Part shown: one piece after another, positions 12,398-24,550 of the stretch | How positions within the stretch are numbered: the first letter of the stretch is position 1 | Layout: each line of letters opens with the position of its first letter | Assembly: GCF_028858725.1 (NCBI RefSeq) | Contig: NC_084776.1 | Location: 5,704,001 to 5,768,000 of the forward strand | Direction: 5' to 3' | DNA from: Colius striatus | Lineage: Eukaryota; Chordata; Aves; Coliiformes; Coliidae | Length of the DNA stretch: 64,000 nt | Translations under genes and position numbers: made by a program | Notes under the pieces: model-generated | The model's database searches: none | What the model was told of the DNA's origin: nothing | What the model saw: the letters and a program-made list of their open reading frames with translations, nothing else

Positions 12398-15300
12398 AAA
12401 AATACTGCTGAAGTAATACTGCTCCTTTTAAATTACAAAGCCCTGGAAGTGCTTATGTCCAGTATTTAATATCTTTAAAATCATTCTGAAGAGAAGACTC
12501 TCCATTTAAATGTCATGCTGTCTTGAAATGAGTGCACAGCTGAAAAGAGGATCAGCTCAATAGATGTCCAACAGTGCTATACTATCCCTTTCTTGCATCT
12601 AAGCAAGAGCATTTGCCCTGGCCCAGAAGCCACGTATGGAAAGAAGGGTAGGACAGAGGAAAATGAGTGTGATAAAATATATCATACGACCCAGTAATCC
12701 TTCAACAAAATAAGAACTCTGGACTGTGCTAATTTTCTATCACATCATCCTGCTAGTGAGAGTCTTTCTGAAATGTGATATTAATGGCCACAGAGCAGTG
12801 AAGGGTCACTGGAAGTTACAAGCAAATGGTAGATTCAGAGGCTTCATTCTTGTGTGTGTTTCATGGAAATGGGAGAAAAATCTACACCAAAAATAGCATA
12901 AGCCAACACCTATCTGTTATTTCTTCCCTCCTAGACAGCTTCATGATCTATATTGTTAATATAATGACATAGCTTGTTCCATTCCTCAATTGCCTGTCAC
13001 CTGAACTTGGCAGACTTCAGAAGACTAAAAACAGAGAAGAGGCAGCCAGTAATTATCAGAACCAAACCCACCATCTTACTAGTGGGAGAAGAAGAAAACA
13101 CAAATTATGAAATATCTCTTTATCTATGTAATTAAAGAGCTAAAGGCAAATGATAATATGTTTCTGTTATTATGTCACATCAAAAGTTACCCTAACTACC
13201 ACTTTTAATCAATATTTTTCAAACCACAATAAGGAATGTGTACTCCTTATGATCTTCCTCACACTCATTGTTAGCTGCACTGTCCCCTGTCACCTGAACA
13301 GTGCAAAGAGTTTGCAGTGCAAATGGGATTAAAGCATTTTATTCTATAAAGAGAGGGTTTGTTTTATCTGCTTCCCAGTTACCAGGTAGCTTCTGATATC
13401 CAGGTTTATCCTTATCAGTTTCATGATCCCTTTCCACTGTTCCTTCACAAATAACAAGACTAATTAAGTGTCACTTTGAAAATTCATAATCTGCTAGAGA
13501 GAGAAATGTTTCCAAAGACCATGGAATTATTTAGTTTTCCACATTAGAAAGTTGACAATTTCTGACAAGAGGGCTGAGTTTTCAGCTCATTTGAGCTAGT
13601 ATAGATGGAACCAGACTGTAGCTGTTGGCATAATTTACCATTGTTTACCACAAGCTAAAACTTTATTCACAAGAATAGTTCTTCATAAATAACAAGTAGA
13701 GATGCCAAAAAATTAGATTTAAGGCCCTATTGCCTGTAACTGAGCCTTTTATGAATAAGGATTACTAGCAAGAGCAGAAGGTGCCCAAGGAGACCACTAA
13801 ATCAAAACATAGACTCAGAACCCCAAAGGAATATATTATAATGAGAAGAACAGCAGAAAAGTAAACAGGGCAGGCATTTGGAGCTGGAGAAGTGTGGTAA
13901 CAGAGAGTAAACTGCACCTCCTGCATTCTCAGCTGTCCACAAGGAATCAGCTTTAGCTGTTGCTCAGGAGAAAGTCAGATTCTTGCTCTATTGGGACTAT
14001 TCCATCCTCTCTTGCCTTGTTCCCTGCAGAAGTCCTCTAGACATAAGCTATTTCCTCACATGTATATTACAAGCAGGTGAAAGTGTGGGTGCAAGCAGCT
14101 ACTTTGAGCATCTTTCTGATGGCAGAGATCTTCTCTTCATCAGGAGAATACCCCAGGCAGGCTTCCTAGATCATTTTAAACAGGCTTTGTGCTGTGTGAT
14201 TGCCACTTACATGACATAAATCTAAATGCAGTGTTGTGTTATGAAAAGATGTGAATAATCAAAATCGAATGCTAAAAAGCCTTATAGGTACAGAAGCCAA
14301 TAAAAATTAAGCCTGTCAAATCAAAGAGGTTCACAGATGTTACATTAGTCTATGTGACATGGCAAAACTCACAGAAAGTAAGTCTTGAAGATGTTGGAAA
14401 TGTAGTCTCTCAAAATATATTCTTTGCCAAGTGGTAAGGGGGTTAGAATAAGAAAAAATGAGGTTAGGATAGTTGCATTTGAATCCTTCATAGTTTTGTT
14501 GAAACTAAAAATCTACAAACTGACTTTGTAGCTGGATTACCCGGCCAGGTACTGAAATCAAGATGCAATGATCACCAAATGCTTTTTACAGATTTTTTAC
14601 TCATTACCAAGCTCCCCTGAATCTGAGCATCCCTAGTAAAAAAACTACAGGAAAGTGAAGTGTGAGAGAGGACTATGTAGAGCAAGTGGCATGCTGCTCA
14701 TCTGTCATCCTGGCTGGTACTATGTCACTTCCATTCTCTAAGCACCACATTTTAGTGACAAAACAGACATACTTCACAATGAGAATAGTCTTCCCATAGC
14801 AAAACCGGAAAACTTCTAAAAGAAGTCATGGCTCTTGCTCTATTTGCATGTCTGGGTTTTCTCCTGATGAAAACAAGACAATGCAGTGGAATGCAAGTAA
14901 GAATGTGGAAGTATACCTGGACCTTCAAGTTATGAGATAATCTCAGGTTCTTCAGTTTAGCTACAGCCAATGATAAAGTATCACAGGCCACAAGCATTAA
15001 ATGAATGCATATATAACTTGTCTGATAAAATATTTAATATGACTGTACTACAAACCCTAATTAGGTGTGGAGAGTTTAAAATGAACCATCCAGATTGTAT
15101 AGTGACAATTAAGCAGCTGTGACTGGGAACAAAGGGAAAATAGTCTGTGCTAAGGAAAAAACAGCTATGACATTTACATAATTTACATACATTCTGATTA
15201 GTTGTAAATCAGGATTGGGAACTAGCAAAGCTATTAGCTCTTGATAGGATCATTGGGCATTTGTCTTTATATCCAGTGCTTCATGTCAGAGTGGAACCAT

Positions 15301-16211
15301 TTACCCATTCTGCACAAAGAATGTTTCTCACCTCTCATCAACTGTCCAATGTTTGATTTAAAGGAGGAATTTTACCTCAATTTGATTTGCAAAATACAAT
15401 TGGCAAGATCAAGAAAGACACTTTATTTTTTCTTATTCCTATGGACAATTTCAGCCTTCAAATACAGTATCATATTCCTTTTATCAATTCATAATTCAAA
15501 TAAGGTGTCCTTTCTTCTCTATAGGCTTACACTGCAACAATACACATTAGTTAGAAATGTCAATGTATGTTTTATTACAAAAGTCAAACTAGGCTTTATC
15601 CATAATTTTTTAAATCTCATTAAAGGTTCTTTCATTTTGGAGATAGGATAAAGCAGCACTTTAAACTTTATAAATCTATTTCCTCTAGTACAGGGAATCT
15701 ATTGCCATCTGTAGTTACAGTATATGACAAAGGAATGCCTTGGGGGCAAGTCTGTTCAAATGCAGATAAGGTGGCCTGCAATGAATCACTGTCCTCTGGA
15801 AGTGACTAGCTTGTTAATAAAAGGTCAGAGATCAGAGCATCACTATTTCTCCAACAGAAAGAGAAGCAGCCGCTGGATTTTCTTTATCACTTCTTTTTAC
15901 TATTTTTTTCCTCGTCACTGAAGTACTCTCAAGCATCTGTTCTTGTTCCTGCTGTCTCTGTTTTGCAGATGAGCACTGCCTTTTGAGACAGCACAATTGC
16001 ACCATGTATTACTAACTAGGTAGGACTACTGCAGAATTGAACTGTACAGATTTCAGACATCTTTGGAGGATGTGATTAAATTTCACTTTTGTGGTTAGGA
16101 ACACACATTTCTCAGTAACTCAAACCCTCCTTTTTTAAAATTAGGCTAATACCTAAAGGTGTGCCTTGGAGAACATTTCTAATCAGGACTTATCCTCTAC
16201 GCCTGTCAATG
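12398..16211. other. Intergenic DNA, nothing recognised
   Basis: The stretch is AT-rich. Its longest frame is 136 codons on the + strand at 15241-15651, with no recognisable domain and biased to F/L/I/K as expected from AT-rich noncoding DNA. No RNA gene, repeat end or promoter-like CpG cluster is visible. Confidence 0.65.
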
Positions 16212-16284
16212 ATCATAGAATCATAGAATGGTAGGGGTTGGAAGGGACCTTTAGATACCACCTAGTCCAACCCCATGATGGCAA
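16212..16284 (-). mobile_element. CR1 LINE 3'-end fragment (minus orientation)
   Basis: The fragment starts with ATCATAGAATCATAGAATGG, the reverse complement of the CR1 3' terminal ATTCTATGAT repeat. It continues with the typical GGTTGGAAGGGACCTTTAGA and CTAGTCCAACCCC block. Only about 70 bases of the element's 3' end are present, as is usual for 5'-truncated CR1 copies. It lies head-to-head with the next CR1 fragment, so the outer ends form a long inverted repeat. Confidence 0.92.
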
Positions 16285-16371
16285 GTTTATTTCTTTTGAC
16301 TAATTCCACTGAATTTTCTGAATGAAAATATAATAATGAAAGTTTCTCTACATAATTTTCCAATTTAAATA

Positions 16372-16580
16372 TAAGAAAAAACTATTTCACTGTGAGGTGA
16401 GGGAGCCCTGGCACAGGCTGCCCAGAGGGGTTGTGGAGGCTCCTTCCTTGGAGGTCTTCAAGACCCACCTGGACATGCTCCTATGTGACCTGATCTAGGT
16501 GACCCTGCTTCTGCAGGGGAGTTGGACTAGATGATCTCTAGAGGTCCCTTCCAATGCCTACCATTCTATGATTCTATGAT
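16372..16580 (+). mobile_element. CR1 LINE 3'-end fragment (plus orientation)
   Basis: This is a classic 5'-truncated CR1 3' end. It carries TTCACTGTGAGG, GAGCCCTGGCACAGGCTGCC, CAGAGGGGTTGTGGAGGCTC, TTGGACTAGATGATCTCTAG and AGGTCCCTTCCAATGCCTAC, and ends ATTCTATGATTCTATGAT. Its last 24 bases are the perfect reverse complement of the first 24 bases of the fragment at 16212. The 87 bases between the two copies are unrelated AT-rich DNA. CR1 is the dominant LINE of birds and other sauropsids and is the main taxonomic clue in this window. Confidence 0.95.
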
Positions 16581-19500
16581 AATGTACCTAGTGAAGTTTG
16601 AAATTAAAGACTCTATAGCAGCCATTCATATATTTAGACTGAACATAGTAAGGCTATAAGACTTCTAGCTAGCCAGGAAATCTTTCACAACATAGCATAT
16701 CATTGATATAACCTGGTTTAAATTTATCAAATACACTCTATAGATTCTACTCCCACAACAGAACAATCCAAAACAAATAAGCCATCAAGTCACAGAGATA
16801 TTCCTCATTATTGCATTTTTCAGCAATTTCTTTTTTTCAAGTGATCCAAAAGCAGAAGAGCTGCAGAAGGCAACCAGATAAACACAAAACCTTCCATGAG
16901 AAACCTTATTGACTGACAGATGGGAGAGAAGGGGAGGTACAGCAGAGCTGGGAATCCAAATGAAGCAGCTGGTCATTGCTTAATGGATTTTATCAGTAGT
17001 GGAGGATTAGATTTCATTAACCTCTCCAGATATAGTAGGTACAATTCACTTGAGCAGAGCAGTACATTTTATACTGTAGCAGACTTACAAGATTGTTAAA
17101 GTGTTGTGTGGGTCTTGTCCTGATATGAATTTCAGTGAAGAAAGGGAAATAATAAAGGAGAACTTTGAAAGGCAGTTTCTCTCACCTGCTTTTCAATTTC
17201 CTTGTTAGAAACTTATATTACATCCCCAGCTACTCTGACCTCACCCTACCCCTAGAAAAATCTTATGATTTTAAAAGCATCTTTCTATGTTAGCCATCTA
17301 TTTATTATGTAAGTAGAGAATATACTCCACACAGTATTTTATGCTTCTAATACCTAAGAGTTGCTGCCACAGAAGGACAGCCTAGGGAGAAATTGTGGAG
17401 AAAATCCCTCATTAAAGTATCCTTTGGTCTCAGAACAATTGTTGGATGAATTAATTGGAATGGTAGCCATAGACCCTTTGAAAGACAAAAAGGGTTAACA
17501 CTCTTTTGAGACTGTTTCTTCTTCCATTGCTCAGTTTTCCCTAGCATCTTGGGACACTCCTCTGAATTGTTCTATATTATGTAAGATATCACAGTTTGAG
17601 TCTATTTGGCAGTCATAGTTGAAGAAATTTGGTGCAATATTTTAACAGTATAATTTTGCAGCATTTTCATCACCTTCATGTATATGACCACACCTGTATG
17701 CAGGATACAAATGTATATTGAAGCCCAATGAAGTTCTCCTACACATACAATATTGACTCTGCAATAGGCACATTTTCCAGAGAGGGAGATATCCCTGCCA
17801 CTTTTCTAGTTAAAATTTTACAATGCATTTGGAATTCAGAGGAACATGCAATCTACTCTACACTGAACTCAATTCTCATTTATACAATGCTCCATTTATA
17901 CCAGTCTGTCAGCTTAAAGGACCTTTGGAGTTGGAGTAATTATGGTTATGCACACTTCATGGCCCCATTATTCTGACAAAGTGGAGTAAGGAAGTTCCGA
18001 TGCAGAAGAAAATCAGGTCTACTTATTTTTTAATACAGTGACTTTAATATGGTTGTGTTTTATCTTCAATTCTGTCTATATATCTGAGTCCTCTCCTGTG
18101 CTTTTGTGTGTTCTTTCTATTGCTTGATACTATACTCGGTCTTCTTGGAGTATTGCATCTTCAATAAAATATGAGAACGTTAGGGTGAAGAGTAAACTCT
18201 TAATTCAAGTCACATACTGAGTGACAGGGGAATGAAAGCCTATGTGTTTTGAACTTATGCCATTTTCATCCTTTCAGATGTGCTTCTGGTTCTGCTCTGA
18301 CTATAGGTCTGTTATCAACAACTCCATACTCATTGCATGGTAGAGACATTCTTAACTCACTCCTGTGACTCCTCATACTTTTGAACTGATTCAGTTTTGC
18401 TCTCTAGCAGTACTCTTTTTGTTCTTGACAGTTTTGTTAACAAGTAAACTAAAGAAAGTTCATTTCTCTCTTTTAACAATATTTTTTTTTTGCATAAAGG
18501 AGCTTCAGGAATTATCCTTGTATTTGATGGGAAATATTTTGCATTCTTTCAACCATATTTCATTTTAGAAAGTTCCCTAGAAGTATAACACAAAACGTAG
18601 GTATGATGGGACAGGCTACAGGTAATTATAACAAGGGATTTAGGTAACAAGGGATAGGTTGTAGGTAACTATCACATAGAGCTCTATGGGAGCTCTAAGG
18701 GATTCCCAGAAAGGTTCTACATTAGTGAATCCTGAAAAAACAGAAAGGTAAAGATAGCAATAAGGAATTAAACTCTTTTGTATCTTCTGTAGCACCATAA
18801 AAAGCCATATCTAGGTTATGCATCTTTAAGGAAAAGGGAAAAGTCATGCAGCAATGAGACACAATGGAAAGAAGGGGACAGAAGGGTAAACGAAGAAATG
18901 AAAAGTCACTCAATTAGCCTTCTTCACTGTCATAAGAAAAACTCATTAGTTGCAATCATTTTCACAGTGCCTTTCCAGGATTCTTACCTTTCCTCACCAC
19001 AGAATCTCCTTTTCTATGTCGCTATGTCTAATGTGGCTCTTCAGTCTATTCAGTGGAAGCCCACTATGATGAGACACATTCCTGACTCTGACAAAAGTGT
19101 GGAGGGGGCTTGGAAGTGGTCTCACTGCCAAGTCTTTCATTTGCATCATCTCTGTGTCATGTCTAGTTCTTGGTGAACATCAGCTCAGTGCTGTGTAAGT
19201 ACTATATCTCATCATTTATGAAATATTAGGACAGTCTTGGTAATGCTGTGAGCAGAAAGAGATAGTTTTTGGAAGAACTGTGCTGATGAAAGGAACCTGA
19301 CTGCTGTGAATTCAAAGGTGAGGAAGGGCTGTATTTGACAAATCTGACAAAGTTGGCAGCATAAGTTCTTTAAAAAAAAATAAATAAAAACATGTGAGAA
19401 AAAAGCATGATGGAGAGAAAGGATGATGAGGAAGACAAGAGAAGCAGGCGTTTTGACCAGCCTTCATTTGTGGCAGTCTATGTCTCCATGCAGACTTTAA

Positions 19501-20789
19501 AGTTTCAGGGGGCTGACTGCTACTGAGCCAGACCTTCTGCATGACATTCCCCAAAAGCTTATGTAATGACAAGAAGTCTAACTCCTGACATAAACCAGAG
19601 GTTAGTTTAAAGGTAAGCATCTCCAGGAGGGAGTAAATTTCTCCTAATTGTGGACCAGCCCAGATGGTGGTAGTGGTCATAGACAGATGATTCATAAATT
19701 GAAGTGTGTCTTATTATCACACCCCTCAGTGTATGCCAGTTTACATCACACACTCTCCTGGAGGTTCTTACTTAAAGCCCACATGAACACATCTCATTTC
19801 TATTTTTGCAGGAAAAATCCATGAAAAAGAGCTAATGCTGCCAGAAGACAGAACATAACACCAACCATTTGTCAGGGAAATACAGGTGAAAGCAATGGGA
19901 TTTGCAATTTCAGCAGTGGAAGCCATATTTCTTAAAATAGTGTCAAATGATAGTGAGACTCAACTATCCTAGACTTTGTATATCAGAGCCTATCACCCAG
20001 AGAGACTTTGATACAGGCAGAAGAAATAAAGCATAGGTGACAGCACTGCCTCAAACAATCAGGGCAAAAATGCCATGGTAGCAAAAGTTAAGTTAGTTCT
20101 GCAAAGCTGGGGTGTTTCAGAGTTTCTTTCCTTCCTATTTGCCATTGCTTTCTCAAGAAGAACAAGACCCTGTACTAGAAGCCTATTAGTAGCAACTGTG
20201 ATTTAAATATCTGTAGGAAACAGGATTCACATTCAAAAATGAGAGGCATGAATTCTACAAGGGATATTCATAGACACATTTTTGTGATGCAAATATAATG
20301 TGTATGAAAGCTTTGGTCCTTGCAGCATCTAAGGGCTCCTATCTGACAATTCTGCTAAAGAACAATGTAATTAATTATCATGCTAGAAAATACTGTAGTG
20401 GTGCTCCCTTTCTGCAGCTTCTGTATGCAGGCAGTTCCACACCAGTTGTTCCACTTATCCCTGTGCAATATTTGACCTTTTTGAAAGTGGTCTCCCAAAT
20501 ATAAATTAATATTTCAGATTAAAACCTGAACATAAATGTATTGTTGAAAGGCCACTGTTTAGAAGAGATTTTAGGGTAAAATAGAGTATTAAGGTTAACC
20601 TCATACTGTATGAAGAGATAAGAATGTTTCCTGTGTCCCAGTTCACTACAGGCTCTCTTTTCCAAAGCTTCCTACCTGCATTCTGGCAACAAATTTCCTC
20701 CATACATAGTAGATGTTTTATAAGATGCAGCTGTCCACACGACTAGAGTTAAGAGGGCACAATACATTCAGAGGGAGATTTTTGATAAC

Positions 20790-20811
20790 ACACACATATA
20801 TATATGTGTGT
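20790..20811. repeat. 22-nt perfect palindrome (CA/TA/TG tract)
   Basis: ACACACA-TATATATA-TGTGTGT is a perfect palindrome formed by adjacent CA, TA and TG microsatellite runs. Alternating purine-pyrimidine tracts like this can adopt Z-DNA or cruciform form and tend to vary in length. No gene lies nearby. Confidence 0.85.
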
Positions 20812-23800
20812 TCCATTTTATGAGTAATCAATTGGAAGATCTGGGCTTATGGAACATCATGACATGACGTATACTACATGACATCTTTTAATACTACACC
20901 ATCCCTGAAAGCATGTCTATGAGGTAATCTGGTGAGGAATGGCAATAAAAGAAAACAGAAAGAAAGAAGAAAAATTCCATTCAGATTTATCTCCATTAAT
21001 GTGAATATAACTCCTACACATAGTATATATGTTTTACAACTCTAGATAAACAGTAAAAAATACCCTTTTTTTTTCCATGAGTGTTTTGTATGTGTAAGGC
21101 TGCATTTGTATATGCAAAAGAATAAACAACCCACTCTGCTATAACAATATTACACCACCTAGTGCAAGGCAGGAAGATGGTACATTTGATTTAGATTTGT
21201 AATTCTGAAAATCTGAGGTTTGATGAAAAGTGAAAAAAAATAGGTATGAGCTTTAGTAGTCTCAGTGAGCCAGCTCCATTACCCAGTAAGATTTAAGTGC
21301 CTCAATGTCTGTATAGATCTGGTTTGGGGTGTGTCATGAACATTGTTCTCACACCTAAGCTGTTTCTCAGCACGGAAAAGTCAATAACAATGGCCTTGAT
21401 TGCAGACATTTCAACAGGAGTTTGATGTCCTAGTCATTCCCTCTTAGGCCAATAGGAATTTGTAAGGAATTATCCTGTTAGTTCTAGAATTTCATATTCC
21501 ACTTACAAGATTTGTCATCTTGAACATTTCCTGAGCATCAAGGCTCTGGTGCTTTCTGTGCTATGCTTTCACAGACTTCTATCAGTGAGGAGAAGAGAGG
21601 ACTCAATTCAAAGGATTTGCTACTTGTCTCAACTCTTTAAAACAATTTCAGTAATAAAAATATTACCAATTCTCTTTCAGAAGGCCTTTACAGTTTGCTG
21701 AACCACACCATTCATGACCCATTTAATACAGACAAAAGAAATACAGGAGTGCTGAACAGCAACCATCATACTGAAAAATGTTTCTATTGCAGTTACTAAA
21801 TCCTCCATTACCGTTTTTTCCCCCCCAAACAGACTAACTATAGCAATGTAGCACATTAAATGCATGGCTGGAATAGCAACAAGTTACCTCTTTGCCTTGT
21901 TCTTCCAGTTATCTCCTTCTTTACCAATTCTTGTCACTACAGCTTGGTTCAATTGTTACAGAGCTTTCCCTGTAATACTGTGACTTCAAAGTAATTCCGA
22001 CTACATCCATAAATTACCAACCACTGCACATGCTCCTGGATCTCTAGGGGAAACTAACCAGCCAGTTTACATAACAATGTTTTGCACACAGGAAAATGAC
22101 TGAAACAAATAGATGCAACTTGAACATGTTGGTCAATTCTTTTTTGGTTTATGTGTCTGAACTGTTCAGCTTAGACAGGACAGCAGTTGCAGGCAGAATT
22201 TTCAAGGAGAACTCTCTGCTAGACATCTTAAAGGTATCCTTCCTAGCATCAATGTTTATATTGATAGAGAGACTTGTCTTGTCAAGGTTCTAAACTAGAT
22301 GATTTCTGTATAATACGCAAGTAACATGGAATATATTCTTAATGGTATTTAATCCAGCAATACTGCCATATATATACACATTATGAAGATGCTTTCTTTG
22401 TGGTGGCAAGCAATGTTTCAGGAAGAGAGAAGGAAATCCACATGACAACAAGACTGTAATACCAAGGAATTCCTAATGAGTGTACAGTAAACAGAAGAAG
22501 CAGATGAGAAAAAACTGGGAAATGAATGCAAAGATAGATTTATTGCAGTGCTAACAGTCTGAATGAAATGTGGTGGAAAATGCAACAATTTGGGAAATAA
22601 ATATTGAACTTCTCAGCTGCTCGGATAGATATGACTATTTATAAATTGGGGATGTATGTAATTCAAGTTAGCTAGCAGAAGATAAAACAAGACTTAGTAA
22701 CCTCTACGAGCTAGCAAGCCACTCAGATACCTGAGGTCTTCTAACTTGATCTGCTAATACATAGACTGCTTTGACTTTGGATTTTACTTCATTTTACATT
22801 TTCCTGCTGACATTTCACATTTTCATAGTGAAGAGGCAAAGTATACAAAAGTGACACAATAAACATTCAAGAAACAGAGTTCATCATGTTTTCACTATAT
22901 GAATATAGAAATTTTAATAAACTCATTTATAAATTATTGTCTGTAACTCCACTGTACAATGCATAAAGAAACCTAATTAACCACAGTGAGTCTAAAAGCA
23001 CTTCTACTGTCAGCCAACAGAGCTGCACTATATGATGAAATTATTATGTGTGCTATTTGCTCTATACACAAATTAATTGACATTTTGGATGGCTGCTACC
23101 ATGATCCTTCTACTGACTGCACTTGAAATAAAGTAAAACACATACCAAAAGGAATTCAATCTAATTGAATAATGTAATACTATCCTCAGTCCATTTCTCC
23201 CCAATCAAAGATGTAATAGGTTTTGTAATACTCATTATTAATTAGTTGCAATTTGTAGAACAGATTTTTAACAGTTGAGTTAGGCTACCCATCAGCCTGT
23301 AATTTTCAAATGATTTTTTCATTTACTGGGATTACAGATTTTGATATGTGATGAGGCTTCTTTCCAAATACCTAATGCATTTAATCAATTTTGTGCATAT
23401 GCAGCTCTACTGAGAAATTATGATTTTGATTCTATTTAGTAGCAGGGCACTTAATATAAACATCTTTAAACCCAAATAAAAGCAAATTGTGGAACACAAA
23501 ATAGCTTGTTCAAGAAGGAGTTAAAGTATTCATCAACAGGAGTACTTTGAAAACACAGGAAATTCTGATCCATCACTTAGCTGAAGGCTTATGTGACATT
23601 TACAACAAGTGTGTATATTTTGAGATAGTTGACAATGACATCTTTATGTTTTTGTTATCAAAGCTTCCATCTTACAATCCCCTTTGGTCTTGAGCATTGT
23701 TAAAAATGTGCCAGGGTTATTGCTGTTCATACCTTTCCTCTTCTAAGTGGTGCAATGATCAGAGAAGAGCAAAGTTTTATGATCCCTTCAAGGTATTTGA

Positions 23801-24084
23801 AAATGACACTAAATGACGTTTATAAAGATTTCTAAAAGTCAGAAGAGCCTTATTTTCTTTTTGAGGGCTTGTTTTCATCCTTTTGAATTGTGTAGTTGCC
23901 AATTCCTCCACTCTCTTTCTAAAAAATACAAAGCCTGAGTTTCACAGGTCCCACAAATCTGCTGGCAGCACTTGCATATAGCAAGCATGGACTTTTTTTG
24001 AGTAACAGTTTTTCTTAGGACTTAGATGGTATTTATCTATCTTCAGAGCTTACTGCCAACTACCAACCATTGTATTTTTGCATT

Positions 24085-24150
24085 CTCATGAGGAGTATCC
24101 CCATTTTATGGAGTAAAAGTGAGAGAGATGAAAACAATTCAGAACTAGGC
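24085..24150 (+). repeat. Possible MIR-type SINE relic
   Basis: GTATCCCCATTTTATGGAGT followed by AAAAGTGAGAGAGATGA resembles the MIR segment that reads TATCCCCATTTTACAGATGAGGAAACTGAGG-like. The TCACACAGC core is not recognisable downstream, so this is a weak call. Confidence 0.35.
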
Positions 24151-24494
24151 ATCAGTACAAGTAATTCATGCTGGAACTTGGAAGATTTAGAGGAAGGAGT
24201 TAGGAGAGGGCTATTTTCTTGTCAGTTGTTGCAAATAAACAGAAAAGTTCAGTTCACACTGCAGCTGAGGAAGTGCCATTCAGACTGCTGCTATTCCAAT
24301 CTGTTGGCTAGAACCTGTATTTGCTCTATATGAAACACTGTGCCTCTGGAAGCCTCCTACAAAAAGCCCTGAGTGTATGGTCTGTTTTAAGCACATGAAT
24401 AATTCTATTTGCTCAATTACTTTCATGATGAAAGTTATCCAGCTGCCAAAAGGCTGAATTGAGGCTTAATTCCAAAGGAAATGTGTTAAAAATC

Positions 24495-24550
24495 AAAGGG
24501 TGAGACTCCCATTCACTTTAATGAGAACAAGCTCAGGCCCATAACTGATG
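24495..24550. repeat. Old dispersed-repeat relic (ATTGACTTCAATGGGAG type)
   Basis: GGTGAGACTCCCATTCACTT followed by TAATGAGAACAAGCTCAGGCCCATAA matches the pattern CTCCCATTGACTTCAATGGGAG...ATCAGGCCC. I know this pattern as a common, strongly diverged interspersed sequence in sauropsid genomes. I cannot assign its family name with confidence. It is probably an ancient transposon fragment. Confidence 0.45.

Noticed and set aside
15241..15651. 136-codon plus-strand open frame
   Set aside because: AT-rich composition (Phe, Leu, Ile, Asn, Lys) without domain or repeat-derived similarity.
18195..18260. AGTCACATACTGAGTGACAG segment resembling MIR
   Set aside because: Similarity to the MIR core is short and broken, too weak to list as a repeat.
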